Source of the DNA: Tipula vernalis
Lineage: Eukaryota; Arthropoda; Insecta; Diptera; Tipulidae
Assembly (NCBI GenBank): GCA_958295665.1
Contig: OY282558.1
Location: forward strand, 182,940,015-183,004,014
Direction of reading: 5' to 3'
DNA: 64,000 bases
Shown here: positions 21,100 to 31,973 of the stretch, piece by piece
How positions within the stretch are numbered: the first letter of the stretch is position 1
How the letters are laid out: every line of letters begins with the position of its first letter
Notes under the pieces: generated by a model
Databases searched by the model: none
The model's input: only the letters and a program-made list of their open reading frames with translations
What the model was told of the DNA's origin: nothing
Position numbers and translations under genes: made by a program

Positions 21100-23500
21100 A
21101 AAAAATTAACAAAACACTAAGAATATTAACCTGGAATTCTAATGGACTTCTACAGCTTCTTCCAGAGCTAGAAATCTTTTTGAATACAGAAAAAATTGAT
21201 ATATGCTTAATAGCAGAGAGCCATTTCACTAGAAAGTCTTATGTAAAAATAAAAGGTTACTCTTTTTACCATTCTATACATCTAGCAGAAAGAGCTAGGG
21301 GTGGAGCAACAATATTCATCAGAGAAAACATCAAACACTTCGAAGATGTCAACTCGAAATAGAGACAATGCAAATTGTATCACTTAGCGTGCAACTAAAC
21401 AATTACAAGAAGCTGCGGGTTGCTGCGATATATTGTCCACCAAGGCATCAACTTAAAAAGGATGATTACCTCTCAATGCTCAAAATGATGGGCTCAAATT
21501 TCGTCATAGGAGGAGACTTCAATGCCAAACATACGCATTGGGGTTCGAGACTAATATCACCTAAAGGTAGAGAACTATTAGAAGCTGGACATCAAATAAA
21601 CTGCGAATTTCATTCAAGTGGTATGCTTCTTATTGGCCAACGGATACAAACAAAATACCAGACGTGATTGACTTTTTCATAACCAAACGTATTTCAGAAA
21701 ACTATATCCACATCGAAAATAATGAAGGTTTATCCTCGGATCATTCTCCAATCATACTTACGATCAGTGAAACAATAATTGAAAAAGAAAAGCCACCAAG
21801 GTTAACAAGCGGGAAGACCAATTGGGGAAAATTTGCATTGTTAATTGAGGAAAGTATTGATCTTCAAGTCCCAATCAAAAACCGAACACAACTTAAAAGA
21901 GAAATAGAGCTGCTCATAAACAATATTCAGACCACAGCATGGGAAAGCTCTCCCCCTGCCAAAAATAAACCTCACAAGAATGAAACATATACACAGGAAA
22001 TAAGGAATCTGGTCAGAGAAAAGAGGAAAGCTCGCAAAATCTGGCATAGAAATCGAGCACCGGAGAGCAAAACTATCTTTTTGCTGAACATCTGCAAGAG
22101 ACGTTCCAACCTTTGAATAGGCAAACAGCAGATGAAAATACCTTTCTAATGCAAAAAGAAGATGAGTTAGAAAGAACTCAAAAATGAAATCAAACATAAC
22201 CTAAATGCAAAAAAGGCTCCTGGATACGATCTTATTACAGGAAAAGTTATTAAAAATTTGCCAGGAAAATGTCTTAAGAAGTTGCTACACATAATTAACG
22301 CAGCTTTTAGAATGAAATATGTTCCTCAGCAGTGGAAAATAGCAGAAGTTATAATGATACCTAAGCCTAATAAGCCACCTAATGAGAAAACGTCATACAG
22401 ACCTATATCTGTATTACCATCATTGTCCAAACTCCTCGAAAAATTACTCCTCTAAAGGATGAGACCTCTGATTGAAGAAAGACACCTGTTACCATCGCAT
22501 CAATTGGGTTTCAGAGAGAAACACTCCACCATAGAGCAGGTACACAGAGTCACTAACATGATTGAGAATACGCTTGAAAACAAAAAGGTATGTTCTGGAG
22601 TTTTCCTTGATGTTGCCCAGGCCTTTTGCCGAGTCTGGCATCGAGGACTGGAATATAAATTACATCGCGAGCTTCCTAAGCTAATATTAAAATCATACAA
22701 TGAAGGGAGATATTTCAGAGTGAAATATGAAGGAGAGTTCTCACCACTCAAGAGAATTAAAGCAGGTGTACCACAAGGGAGCGTGCTCGGACCAGTCTTG
22801 TATTTCCTTTATACGAGAGACATGCCTATTACTGGAGGATCAGATATTGCAACCTTTGCGGATGATACAGCAATCTTGGCGGTTGGAAGTACAATCGAAG
22901 AAGCAACCAGCAAATTACAGCACACTGTGAATGAGATTGTCCACTGGACAAAAAAATGGAGATTAAAATTGAATGAGCTAAAATCAATTCACACAACATT
23001 CACCTATCTAAAAGTTGATCTCTTACCTATTTACATAAATAGGCAGAAAATACCACATGCGAACACGGCAAAATACCTACCTATGACGCTCGACGCCAAG
23101 TTAAAATGGTAAGAGCATGTCAAGAAAAAAAGGCAAGAATTGGATATAAAGTTCAGAAAAATGTATTGGCTCATTGGAAGAAATAGTGAGCATTCACAAT
23201 AAGCTGCTTTTATACAGGCAAATACTCAAGCCTGTGTGGACCTATGGCATCCAGCTCCTGGGATGCACAAAGAAAACGAACGTTAAAATTATACAAATGT
23301 TCCAGAAAAAAGTACTACGATGCATTGTCAATGCACCTTGGTATATTAGAAACGATAATCTACATAGGGATCTAAAGATGGAAACCCGTCAACGAAGAAA
23401 TCACAAAAAATGCCAAAAAAATATATCCATCGTTTACAACTCCTTGAAAACACGGATATTCAACATATTGTCAACGACGTCGACAGCGCAGTGACAAGAC
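21100..23500 (+). pseudogene. ORF2 (endonuclease and reverse transcriptase) of LINE E
   Basis: Endonuclease blocks: LRILTWNSNGLLQLLPELEI (about 21115-21180), CLIAESHFT (21205-21230), VAAIYCPPRHQ (21420-21452), FVIGGDFNAKHTHWGSR (21499-21550) and SSDHSPIILTI (21735-21768). RT blocks: KAPGYDLITG (about 22212-22242), TSYRPISVLPSLSKLLEKLL (22391-22450), HQLGFREKHSTIEQ (22498-22540), the metal-binding FLDVAQAF (22603-22627), GVPQGSVLGPVLYFLYTRDM (22764-22824) and FADDTAIL (22855-22880). The RT catalytic FADD is intact. Stops at 21361 and 22456, a shift near 21660 and others break the frame. The C-terminal CCHC-like region to 23490 is degraded. This order and wording fit the Jockey clade. Confidence 0.85.
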
Positions 23501-23697
23501 GGCTAAAGAGAACGGAGCCGCTTGATTTAGTTCCTCAGGACTGAAAGTTGCTGATGTAACCGGAAAACATCTGGGCCCACTGGGAATAACTACTGTGTTA
23601 TAGCCCAACTAACAGAGAATTAAAATAAGAAATAAAAATTGCTAAATGAGTTGTAATAACTTAGTCGTAATATATTAAATAAAAATAAAAAAAAAAT

Positions 23698-24300
23698 TGG
23701 ATCTTAGCCATTCTGTTTCTGAGGTCGGTTTATAGTTCTCGGCTCCTTTGGGAGTTAATTCTGGTACTCCAAACTCAATATCGCACGGGAGCCGTATTTC
23801 CTTTCCAAAGAGGACTGTTGCTGGTGTAATCCCAGTGCTATCGTGTACAGCACTACGATATGCCATCATAAAGTGGGGAATATGCTGGTCCCAGTTCTCC
23901 TGATTTGATTCAACTACTTTTGCCAGGTGCTTTTCTAAGGTACCGTTGAATCGTTCTAAGGATTTATCGATTTCCACCAACTATTCAGGGAAACGGCCCA
24001 GCGATATCCATAGCCACTCGTTCGAGTGGAGCTCCTACATTCTACTGCTGCATTCTGCCTTGGGTTCGCCTTGTTGGTCCCTTGCTAGCTGCGCAAGTAC
24101 TATACCTATTATTCTGGTTCTTTAAACTGCACTAACCATTTTAAAGCAGCGTGGTCCGTTCGAATTACAAATTTTTGTCCATACAGGTGTTTGTGGAAAT
24201 GTTTAACGCATTCCACAACGGCCAGTAATTCTCGTCGGATTACACAATAATTTCTTTCTGACCTGGATAGGATTCTGCTGCAGTAGCAAATCACTCGTTC
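23698..24300 (-). pseudogene. pol: RNase H and integrase core remnants of element D
   Basis: RNase H words CSRILSRSERNYCVIRRELL, VVECVKHFHKHLYGQKF and RTDHAALKWLVQFKEP lie at 24285-24109. The end of an integrase core (MVEIDKSLERFNGTLEKHLA, QENWDQHIPHFMMAYRSAVH, STGITPATVLFGKEIRLPCD) lies at 23980-23720. Between them (24109-23980) most of the integrase, including the zinc finger and the first two catalytic residues, is missing. The reading breaks at the LINE E junction at 23698. Confidence 0.8.
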
Positions 24301-24309
24301 TTCCGCTCC

Positions 24310-25090
24310 ATATTGTTGAGAATCTCTGACCTGGCCAAGGATATGCCAATATCAGTGTTTGGCATAATGTCATTTGGCATAATGTCATTTGGCAGGCTGC
24401 AGTCCACTGGAAATGCTGGCTTATCTCGGTTACCTCATGCGAATTCCCCGGCACTGGCCAACTTCGTACTGCTTTCTCTGGATCACTGCGAATTCCTTTC
24501 TCCGACACGATATGCCCCAAGCACTTCATTTCGTTCTTGAAGAGTGCACACTGGCCCGAGCTCACTTTCATTCCCGCAGCCTTGATACATCGTAACATCT
24601 CGCACAGATTTTTGAAGTCTTTGTCGAAACTTTTCCTGATTACAATTATATCATCTAGGAAAATGAGACATTCCTTCCAGTGTATCCCTCTCAAAATTTT
24701 CTCGAACGTAGCTGGTGCATTGCACAGGCCAAATAGCATAACGGTGAATTGCCATAGACCGGTGCCCGTAGAAAATGCTGTTTTCTCTCGGTCTTCTTGA
24801 ATCGCAACTTGCCAATATCCACTCTTCAAAATATCTACGCAAAATCTCATTGACCCGTTCTTTGTTTGCACTAGAACAACCGGTGAACTCTATGGAATGT
24901 AGGATGGCTTAATGATTTTAGCCCGGCACGCCTGTTGTATAGCCTCTTGTTTAGCCAATGGCGGTCTTCTGGGTGCCTGCCAAATTGATGATGTACTTCC
25001 TGTTTGATTCTGTGCTGCACCACCTCGGCGTACTCTGACAACATTCGTAATGTTATCGCGAACTGCTCGCCTTTCAGATGCTGGTACAAT
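24310..25090 (-). pseudogene. pol: Reverse transcriptase of element D with internal deletion
   Basis: On the minus strand the leader (RRPPLAKQEAIQQ) and SSPVVLVQTKNGSMRFCVD run straight into ILKSGYWQVAIQEDREKTAF. About 30 residues between FCVD and the KSGYWQ motif are absent, taking the first catalytic aspartate with them. GLCNAPATFEKIL and the catalytic pair FLDDIIVI remain (about 24668-24645), followed by KCLGHIVSEKGIRSDPEK. At 24358-24392 a 15-base unit (GGCATAATGTCATTT) is duplicated in tandem, giving QMTLCQMTLC in translation. Confidence 0.8.
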
Positions 25091-25129
25091 CTCTGAATTG
25101 ATTTCTTCGCCTCGCTATTTACTTTTACG

Positions 25130-25520
25130 ATGATACTAACAGCAGGCTGGATTTTTCCGAGGACGACACCGGACAGTTATGTTCATTATCCGTACAGGAA
25201 TGCTTGCTTCTAGTGATATTAGTGTTGTTCCATACAGTAATCCTGTTCGGTAAATCCCTGTTGTTGTCTCTAATATTCCCACTTTCATGCTCCCAGCATC
25301 CCCATCCACGCATGCGTAAGCTAAGGTTTCGCACATTGGTCCAATATTCAGACGATCCCAGAGGATAATTTTAGCTACAATGAACTTATGACTAAAATTG
25401 AGGCTTCTTATCTTTACGGCAATATCGAATCTCTGGATTAATGGCTTCTCTCGTTATAATATCTGGTCTTATTACGAATTTTGATGCACAGGTGTCAAGA
25501 ATAATCGTACTCGGCCTGCT
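25130..25520 (-). pseudogene. pol: Protease remnant of element D
   Basis: At about 25510-25455 the minus strand reads PSTIILDTCASKFVIRPD, a retropepsin active site in which the Gly of DTGA is Cys. Downstream text (CETLAYACVDGDAGSMKVGI, ISLEASIPVRIMNITVRC) fits the rest of the domain. The reading frame is interrupted. Confidence 0.65.
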
Positions 25521-25719
25521 GTTTATTGTTCCTTCAACGACGAGACTGTGATTGTTTCGCGTTAGCTATACAATTATGATGGTTGTCCTGGGGCTATTTG
25601 TTTCTCCGGCTAACCTTTGCCCCTCAAAGCTGGCGGAATTTAGTTTAACGGCTCCACGTCGTTGCTACTTGAAGGGTCTGCTTTCTAGTTGACTGGTATG
25701 ATGGACGGGGATTTTGATC

Positions 25720-26866
25720 TCCCGGTTTTATTCTTGGAGCTCGGCATGCTCTGGCAAAGTGTCCTCGTTTATTGCACCTGTATCTCCTTGGTCCGGATAC
25801 TGCTGCTGTGATCGTCTGTAGTCCGGATAGAGCGTCTACTTTGCGGCCTCATATTGCAATACGGCTATAAGAGCTTCACTTGGCGTAGCTCGCTTAACAG
25901 TTGTCCGGAGGGGTAACTTCAGCATATCATTTCAAACTGTTTACAATATTCGCAGACTTTCACCTTTGGATTGCCTGCGATTTTGTAGTTGTATCTTTTG
26001 AGGCTCCTGCATATGGGATATGGGAGTCTCCGTATCTTAACTCCAACGCGTTCATCAGCTGCTCGTAGTTCCTTTGCGATTCCGGCGCACTTTAGATGGT
26101 ATCTGCTGCTTTACCCCTTAACACCAAAATTAACCCACTTGATAACTGTTCAGAGTCCCATTTATTAGTTTTGACTGCTGTCGTGAATTGCACTTTGAAA
26201 TTTGGTCAAGAAGACTCACCATCGAATACTGGTGGTTTCATGTGGCTGGAGCTTCCGTTTCGATGGTGGTCTGATGAGTTCGACTGTTCACTACCTTCGC
26301 ATGCTGCACAAGAAGGGCATTCTTACCTTTTTTTAGCTCCATTACTACATTCATGTTGAAGTTTCTCAATGTTGCTCATAACCGTTTCTTGAAGATGTTC
26401 CAATTCTTGTCGACATCGTCCTCGAGCGCAGTAATTTTTGATTGTACTTTTTCGATTGATTGTTGAAACTCTTCTTTTTGTAATTGTAGAGACTGCTGTA
26501 GGGAAGATAGCTGCAAGGTTAAAGATTCTTGGAGAACTTGGTTCTGTGATCACATCTTTCCTCTTGTGATTTCAACTGGGATGACAGAAGGAATGACATC
26601 TTCTCCTCTTGTGATTTTAACTGGGATGTTAACGTTTGCTGTAGTCCCAATAATAACGTGGCTAGATTTGATTGTCCGATCGGCTGTGATGTTGAGGGGT
26701 TTTGATCTTCTGAGGCTGGCACGTTTTGTTTTCTGCACGTTTCTTCCATCTGCATCAATGTTTCGAGCCGCAATTGTAATTCTGATCTCATCCTAGAAAC
26801 TGAGGCCCCCCTTGCTGCGAGAGTCTCTTTCAATTTAGCGAGGTTCATCCTATCGTCATCCATTTT
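25720..26866 (-). pseudogene. gag: gag of element D, with SAP-like N-terminus
   Basis: Start ATG at 26863. The first 40 residues (MNLAKLKETLAARGASVSRM...LRLETLMQMEE) look like a SAP DNA-binding helix pair, seen at the N-terminus of some insect gypsy gags. A Gln/Ser-rich region with coiled-coil character follows (LLLGLQQTLTSQLKSQEEKM). A CCHC-like knuckle with its first Cys lost (YRCNKRGHFARACR) is at about 25785-25742. Frameshifts near 26560 and 26330 break the frame. Confidence 0.7.
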
Positions 26867-26895
26867 TCAGACCTGGGTTTTCCGAATTGCAAAAA

Positions 26896-26911
26896 CCCAC
26901 TTCTGACACCA
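26896..26911 (-). promoter_or_regulatory. Primer-binding site of element D (tRNA-Leu type)
   Basis: The minus strand reads TGGTGTCAGAAGTGGG three bases inside the end of the 5' LTR. A sequence of this form is known as a tRNA-Leu primer site in mdg3/blastopia-like elements. Location and orientation agree with the coding strand. Confidence 0.8.
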
Positions 26912-26914
26912 ATT

Positions 26915-27462
26915 TGTTATGCACTGGGCATTCTGAGTTCATCTGGATTTTGCAATTAAAATCACTGGGTATTTTTATATCATTTGACTTCACTTTATTT
27001 CACTTTATACTCTTATACACTTTGATATTTGCTTTTAATTTACTTATATAAATCTGTCCTCTTGCCACTGGTGGCGACTATGACAACAGATTTATTTCAC
27101 TTGTTACACGATTTAAAGTAAACCAAAAACTGTACCCCGCTTGTCATTAGTCGTGTCTATATACCAAATTTCCTTTATTTCGTATAATAAATCATCTTCA
27201 TTTTTGGGTATTCTGTTTATGACACACAATCATCTGGAAATATCGTTTATGGCTTACTGTCGACGGGCGATATGTATGTATTTGTGTTTTTGTTCATTTT
27301 TCTTGAATCACTAAACCGCGCCTACCTTTCCACACAACATCTGGGCCTTTCTTGTTTTTACTAGATCATTATGAATTTGTCTGTTGACGTGTAAACATGT
27401 ATCGATGTCCATAATAAATAATTGTAATACATTGCTTACGACGAAATCGAACAATCGATCGG
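26915..27462 (-). repeat. 5' LTR of element D
   Basis: Starts (plus-strand view) TGTTATGCACTGGG and matches 11101-11492 and 17535-17600 in long blocks. The last 45 bases (27417-27462) match the other LTR only in scattered words, so the outer border is approximate and no target duplication was found. Confidence 0.75.
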
Positions 27463-27553
27463 AGAGAAATACCATGCGCCAACCATCTAACAACAGAATG
27501 TGGATTTGTGGATTTTGTGAATTTTCTTATTTTGCGAATATTTATATATTTAA

Positions 27554-28660
27554 GTGCAAAATAAAAACAGAAGAACTGATAAAACTGTTTTTCTCGACGG
27601 CGATGAAATGGTCGAGGATTATGTGCCTAACGATACAGGTGTGAATTCTGACGCAGAAGTGGAAAAGTTTGGAGTAGAAATAATCGAGGTTATAGACCAT
27701 GAATATGAAGTTGAAGAGGAGGAAGGCAATGATGAAATGCTAGCTAGAAACTTCAATTATTATTATTGTTTTCACCACCAAAGACGCTATAAAATGGTTA
27801 AAACAGCCTGCGTCTTTGAATCACCAGGCAGCCCGTAACATAATTAGAGAAACCGTTTCCTGGTTCCAAATCCGATTACAAAAAAAACTTTCCATTCAAG
27901 CAAAAAGGCAGAAGCCAGATATGCCCAAGGAAAAAATCAAATCCAGATAAGCAGCCGCATACATGGAAGCCAATTACGGTAACGATTTCTCGGTTCTCGT
28001 AGGAATTTGGCTGATAACTGGCTGCCGTAAATCGAGCCAAGAGGAAGTTTCAGAGTTCTGAAAAAAATTCCTATCCGCTGTATCGAGCAACCATTAAAGT
28101 GTATGAGTAGTGGTTCGGGTATAGGGGATGTACCCTAACCAACATGCTATCTAAACCAGCCAAATATGGCATCAAGATATGTGACTCGTCGACGTTTTGT
28201 ACACTGCATGGCAAATATATACCGGCAAGGTATTCAGCGTTAGAGACGTCAACCATGTGGAGATAATTGTGAAGGACCTAGCTGCGATACACAAGGACAC
28301 AGGGAGAAATGTTACAATGGGCAACTTCTTCACAACCCTGCCATTCTGTAGTCACGGTGAAAAAAACAAAAGGTATGTGCTCACCGAGTTCAAACTATCT
28401 AGAACTAGGGAAGTTACATCTAGTTTGTTTGGATTTGCTGAAAATGTCAGAATCTGTTCATATGTTCCAGAAGCAAACCGAGCCATAGTTTTGTTATCCA
28501 CCATACACAGGGGTTCAACAGTGTCATGAGGACTGAAATACAAGCCAGAAATTATTCTGAATTATAATAAAACCAAGGGCGGCGTGGACAAAATGTTGTC
28601 CTAGTATTCAACAAAAAGGATAACTTTTCGATGACCTCGATGGTGCATTTATTATACAGA
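27554..28660 (+). pseudogene. piggyBac-like transposase wreck
   Basis: Order of recognisable blocks: an acidic N-terminal stretch (EVEEEEGNDEML, about 27706-27741); TTKDAIKWLKQP (27777-27813), the start of the conserved domain; LSKPAKYGIKICDSSTFCTL (about 28146-28207), matching the NKPAKYGIKI...CDS motif; VTMGNFFTTLPF (28312-28347), matching the VTVDNFFTS motif in which the catalytic Asp is replaced by Gly; SYVPEANRAIVLLSTIH (28457-28508); and the block NYNKTKGGVDKML (28562-28600), which carries the GGVD motif. Three frames are needed and stops are frequent. No TTAA-flanked ends were recognised. Confidence 0.75.
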
Positions 28661-29205
28661 AGGCAAACAACCCGGTCGTTCTGCTAATAAATACAAAAAA
28701 AGGCAGTGACGAAATGCCATATGTTGATTCCTATATATAGGAAAAATCGGGGTGATAAGTTAGCAGTTCAGTCGCTATAGCCTGATGAGATGTTTGAAAA
28801 GTGATTTATTTGTCACAATGCTCACAGATCGAAACTGAATTGCAGACTCTTAACAGTTTCTCCTTTTATTAAAAATGTATATTGAATTGGTTTCATATTG
28901 CGGGCCCAAAACAATTTTTACAAAAAATTCAATTCAATTTGTGAATTGCCTACTGTTGCCTTGTTAGCTCATAATCTATTTATTATTAGACAAAAATCTT
29001 TGTATGTATGTTTGTCTATTTAAACCTGCGTTATCTAGCAACGGGGACAACATTTGAAGCAATGAAGTTCACTGCTTTACATCACCTGTAACCATTAGCA
29101 TTATAGTGCTAGAAATATGATGCTCTTTCTGTTTGCTGGAAGCATTGTATTAACCCTTAACGGTTGAGAGCTTTTTTGTAATAAACGCCCGTAAGACGAT
29201 AAAAA
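28661..29205. other. Non-coding stretch
   Basis: Nothing recognisable apart from a possible tail of the piggyBac wreck in its first 100 bases. Confidence 0.5.
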
Positions 29206-29209
29206 ATTA

Positions 29210-29485
29210 GATGAAAGACTGGAATACGGCCAATTATGATGGAACTTGATTATTTCTTACCCAATATAAGTGAAATTTAACATATGTATGCAATAGAAAA
29301 GGGACTCTAAAATGATTTTTGGATGAAGTTCTGGAATATGGCCAAATAGGATGAACTTGACAATATCCTTAACGATTTTCGTAAAATTTGGCATGCGCGA
29401 TGGATTTGGAATTCTAAAATGATTTTTGGATAAGGTTCTGGAATATGGTCAACTACGATGGAATTTGACTATTCCTTAACCGATT
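29210..29485 (+). repeat. 108-base tandem repeat, third array
   Basis: GGGACTCTAAAATGATTTTT (29301) and GGAATTCTAAAATGATTTTT (29408) start successive units about 107 bases apart. TTCTGGAATATGGCCAA and GATGGAATTTGACTATTCC wording is as in the arrays at 2.7 and 3.2 kb. It abuts the gypsy fragment that follows. Confidence 0.7.
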
Positions 29486-31000
29486 ATTATAGGGATGGAA
29501 CTTTGAGGACACTTATTAATTTCTAAATCACGGGAATCCATCTCTATTTGATGGTATCCGCTGGCTATGTCTAGGGGAGAAAAATATTGTGAGTAACCCA
29601 GTTGGTCAAAAATGTCGTTAATTAATAGGGGTGGGAATGAATCTCCTATCGTGGCTTCATTGACTCTTCCAAAGTCTAAAAAAACTCTCCACTTTACCAT
29701 TTTTGTCTGGGTTTTTGGGCACCACTAGTAAATACTATTAAACGGATATTAGTAATTGCGGAATGCGGTATTTCCTGGTGTTAATTGGTGTTGTTTTATT
29801 ATGGAGGTTAACTTGATGTTTGATACCTGGAACAGGAAATACCTGAGTACTCCTAAATTAATTCGAATATTGAAGTGGATTCTTCGATAATTAGATTTTT
29901 GTCCAGAGTCGCAATTACTTGGTTGAGGTTATCTCTAATTTCGAGGTGTTGTCCTTTTTTCAGAATGGTGACTTAACTACAGGATGTTATATTGAACAAG
30001 ATCTGTGAGTTTTGGAACGAAGTTTTCAATAGATACTTACGTTGGGGTTTACGCTGACTTGGTGACAATGCTGACTTGCGCTTTCAGCATGTTGGGTTGG
30101 ATAAGGTTTGTTGGTAACTATCACACTTTGCATTATCTCTTATGAATTGCATATAGGTAAGGGTTATTTGTGGGAATTTGGATTTGTATAATTACTTCTT
30201 CCCGTGGAGGAAGGTGTAGTTTCATTGGGTTGTTTAGAAACTTGACTCTGTTCCCCAACATTTTCATTTTTTTTGCTACGAGTTATCATGACAAGTACCA
30301 AAGTTCTTCCTTGGAACTGCCCGTAAACATCACTTCAAATACATCAATCAAAGCGGATGGAACTCGCGCTGAACCGAAAGGAAAGGAGGAGTTTTGGGCA
30401 CCAGCGGAGCCATTCATCACTGTCGCTTATATCCATACGTCTCAAAGAACAAATTTACCCACGATGTGGGTTGAAGCTAGCGGTATCAAAAAAAGAATGC
30501 ATCCTCTTAATAGATTCTGATGCCTCTGTATCATTGATCAACCAAAAAATGATAAAACACACCAGATCGATAGATCAAATTGGTAAAGATGGTAATTCTG
30601 TTGACCTCTATTTGGTGTTTTAGTTGGTAATTTTGTTGGTTCTTGTTTGAGTATTGGTTTTTCTAACTCCTTTTTATTGGTAATTTTCTTGGCCTCTATT
30701 TGAAAACTGTGGCTCATAGAGTTGCGCTTTTTGATTTGCGGTAGCACAGTTCTCTAAGACAAGTCCGATTCGTTTGCAGTTACGATTGGTACTACAATTT
30801 CCCTCCGTTCATGTGTCGTGTTCGACATGCGTTCGCACTGTGGCCTGTTTTGTCACAAAGCTGGCACCTTGTCACTACACCTTCGCTACTAGTTCCCACT
30901 GTTCTGGAAAAGCAAAGCTGTCGCTTCACTCTATCTGCCATTTCTATTAGCTCTTTAAGGGTTTTCCCTGTGGCCATTGATAAGTTTGTTGTGTATTCTA
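29486..31000 (-). pseudogene. Ty3/gypsy fragments (minus strand): zinc knuckle and start of RT
   Basis: A gag-like frame at 30977-30792 has ELIEMADRVKRQL and one knuckle CQLCDKTGHSANAC. At about 29975-29880 the minus strand reads LNQVIATLDKNLIIEEST, the pre-RT leader. At 29700-29520 it reads KWRVFLDFGRVNEATIGDSF, LLINDIFDQLGYSQYFSPLD and ASGYHQIEMD, the first third of an RT, including the Asp of the SPLDIASGYHQI block. The rest of pol is absent. On the plus strand at about 30505-30545 a stretch reads ILLIDSDASVSLI, which resembles a protease site with DTGA changed to DSDA; its opposite orientation suggests a separate or rearranged piece. Confidence 0.65.
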
Positions 31001-31456
31001 CGAACGAAAGCCTCCTGTTTCAGTGTGGCTACAAGAATTCTTTAAGATCTCCTACTTTGGTGTCTTTGAACATTGTATAGGCCCTTCCACGAAGCCGGAA
31101 CAGAACCTCGTCCAATACGGTTGCGAGCTGTTCTGGTTTCCCCAAAAATTATCTTTCGACGCGTTTGCATGCGTCTTTATTTCAACTAAGTCTTTAATTT
31201 GTGTCGTCATTTTTTTAACTTGTAAATATTTAGATGAGGGGATAACTAATTTGGATATATCGATAATTTCCAGAGCGGAAAATTAAAATAATTTTCTTTT
31301 TCAGTCTAATTTGAATTAATTATTTAATTTGTGTAATTACCAAATACGCAACCGACCCTAAAGATCCTTTTAATGTGTTTTACAGATTAACACTTAGAAG
31401 TATTTTAGTATTATTTACACGAGAATAATTATTGAACAGACGACAGGTTTTCAATA
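31001..31456. other. Non-coding stretch before the foldback hairpin
   Basis: The first 150 bases may continue the gag region of the gypsy fragment on the minus strand. The remainder is AT-rich with nothing recognisable. Confidence 0.4.
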
Positions 31457-31808
31457 TTTTTAATTTATTTGAAGTTAATATTTCCGAAGATTGTAAGATA
31501 ATTTAATCCAGTTTCTCATCAGGCCGCGGCGACTGGACTGATTGTACCAAAATATTCTTTCTATATATACAGAATATACTGTGCAGGTTGTATTAGCGAA
31601 TTATACTAATACAGCCAAATTCCCTTACAAACTTTTTTTTCGAATTTGGATGTATTAGTATAATTCGCTAATACAACCTACATAGTACATTCTGTATATA
31701 TAGAATGAAAATTGTGGTACAATCAGTCCAGTCACCGCGGCCTGATGAGAGAAACTGGATTAAATTCTCTTACAATTTTCGGAAATATTAACTTCAAATA
31801 AATTAAAA
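31457..31808. mobile_element. Foldback hairpin element, arms of about 166 bases with a 19-base loop
   Basis: 31457-31622 is the reverse complement of 31642-31808 with roughly a dozen differences by eye. Matching words include TGAAGTTAATATTTCCGAA, AATTTAATCCAGTTTCTC, CATCAGGCCGCGG, GACTGGACTGATTGTACCA, CTATATATACAGAAT and GGTTGTATTAGCGAATTATA. The loop is 31623-31641. No coding sequence. The layout is that of a MITE or foldback element made almost entirely of inverted arms. I could not define a target duplication. Confidence 0.85.
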
Positions 31809-31960
31809 CCGGAAAATTAAAAGATAACAATAACGCAAAAACGAAACAGAAAAGATGGTTTGCGGCCAAAGTTTTAAAAATTGTACGAGTGTCTTATAAT
31901 TGCATGTAATCAAACATATTGTTCGATTTTGATGTTTTATTTCACTATCAGCTTACCGCT

Positions 31961-31973
31961 GGGGGGGGGGGGG
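31961..31973 (+). repeat. G13 homopolymer
   Basis: Thirteen consecutive G between GCTTACCGCT and TTCTATTG, unusual in such an AT-rich region. Its length is likely to be unstable or uncertain in the assembly. Confidence 0.8.

Larger units (their letters stand above)
17954..23697 (+). mobile_element. Jockey-like LINE E inserted in the integrase of element D
   Basis: The 5' untranslated region (17954 to about 18180) is GC-richer than its surroundings. Then come ORF1 with zinc knuckles, ORF2 with apurinic-type endonuclease and reverse transcriptase, a 3' untranslated region, and an A-rich tail (AAATAAAAATAAAAAAAAA ending 23697). The flanks TGGATCTCAACC (17942-17953) and TGGATCTTAGCC (23698-23709) match at 10 of 12 positions and are read as the target duplication. 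A full-length insertion with many stops and shifts: no longer active. Confidence 0.85.
11101..27462 (-). mobile_element. Ty3/gypsy element D (minus strand), outer shell of a five-element nest
   Basis: The 5' LTR is at 26915 to about 27462 and the 3' LTR is at 11101-11492 plus 17535-17643. The internal part is 17644-26914, minus the LINE at 17954-23697. Next to the 5' LTR the minus strand reads TGGTGTCAGAAGTGGG (26911-26896), a primer site of the kind matched to tRNA-Leu in mdg3/blastopia-type elements. Before the 3' LTR it reads a purine tract (AAGGAAGGATAGAGG, about 17658-17644). The coding order gag, protease, RT, RNase H, integrase runs from high to low coordinates. Every domain carries lesions, so the element is old and dead. 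The outer end of the 5' LTR is uncertain because similarity fades after GATGTC at 27416. Confidence 0.85.

Noticed and set aside
30500..30560. Plus-strand protease-like site (DSDAS)
   Set aside because: Only a dozen residues, key Thr and Gly both changed, and opposite in orientation to the neighbouring gypsy fragments. Mentioned there but not called as its own feature.
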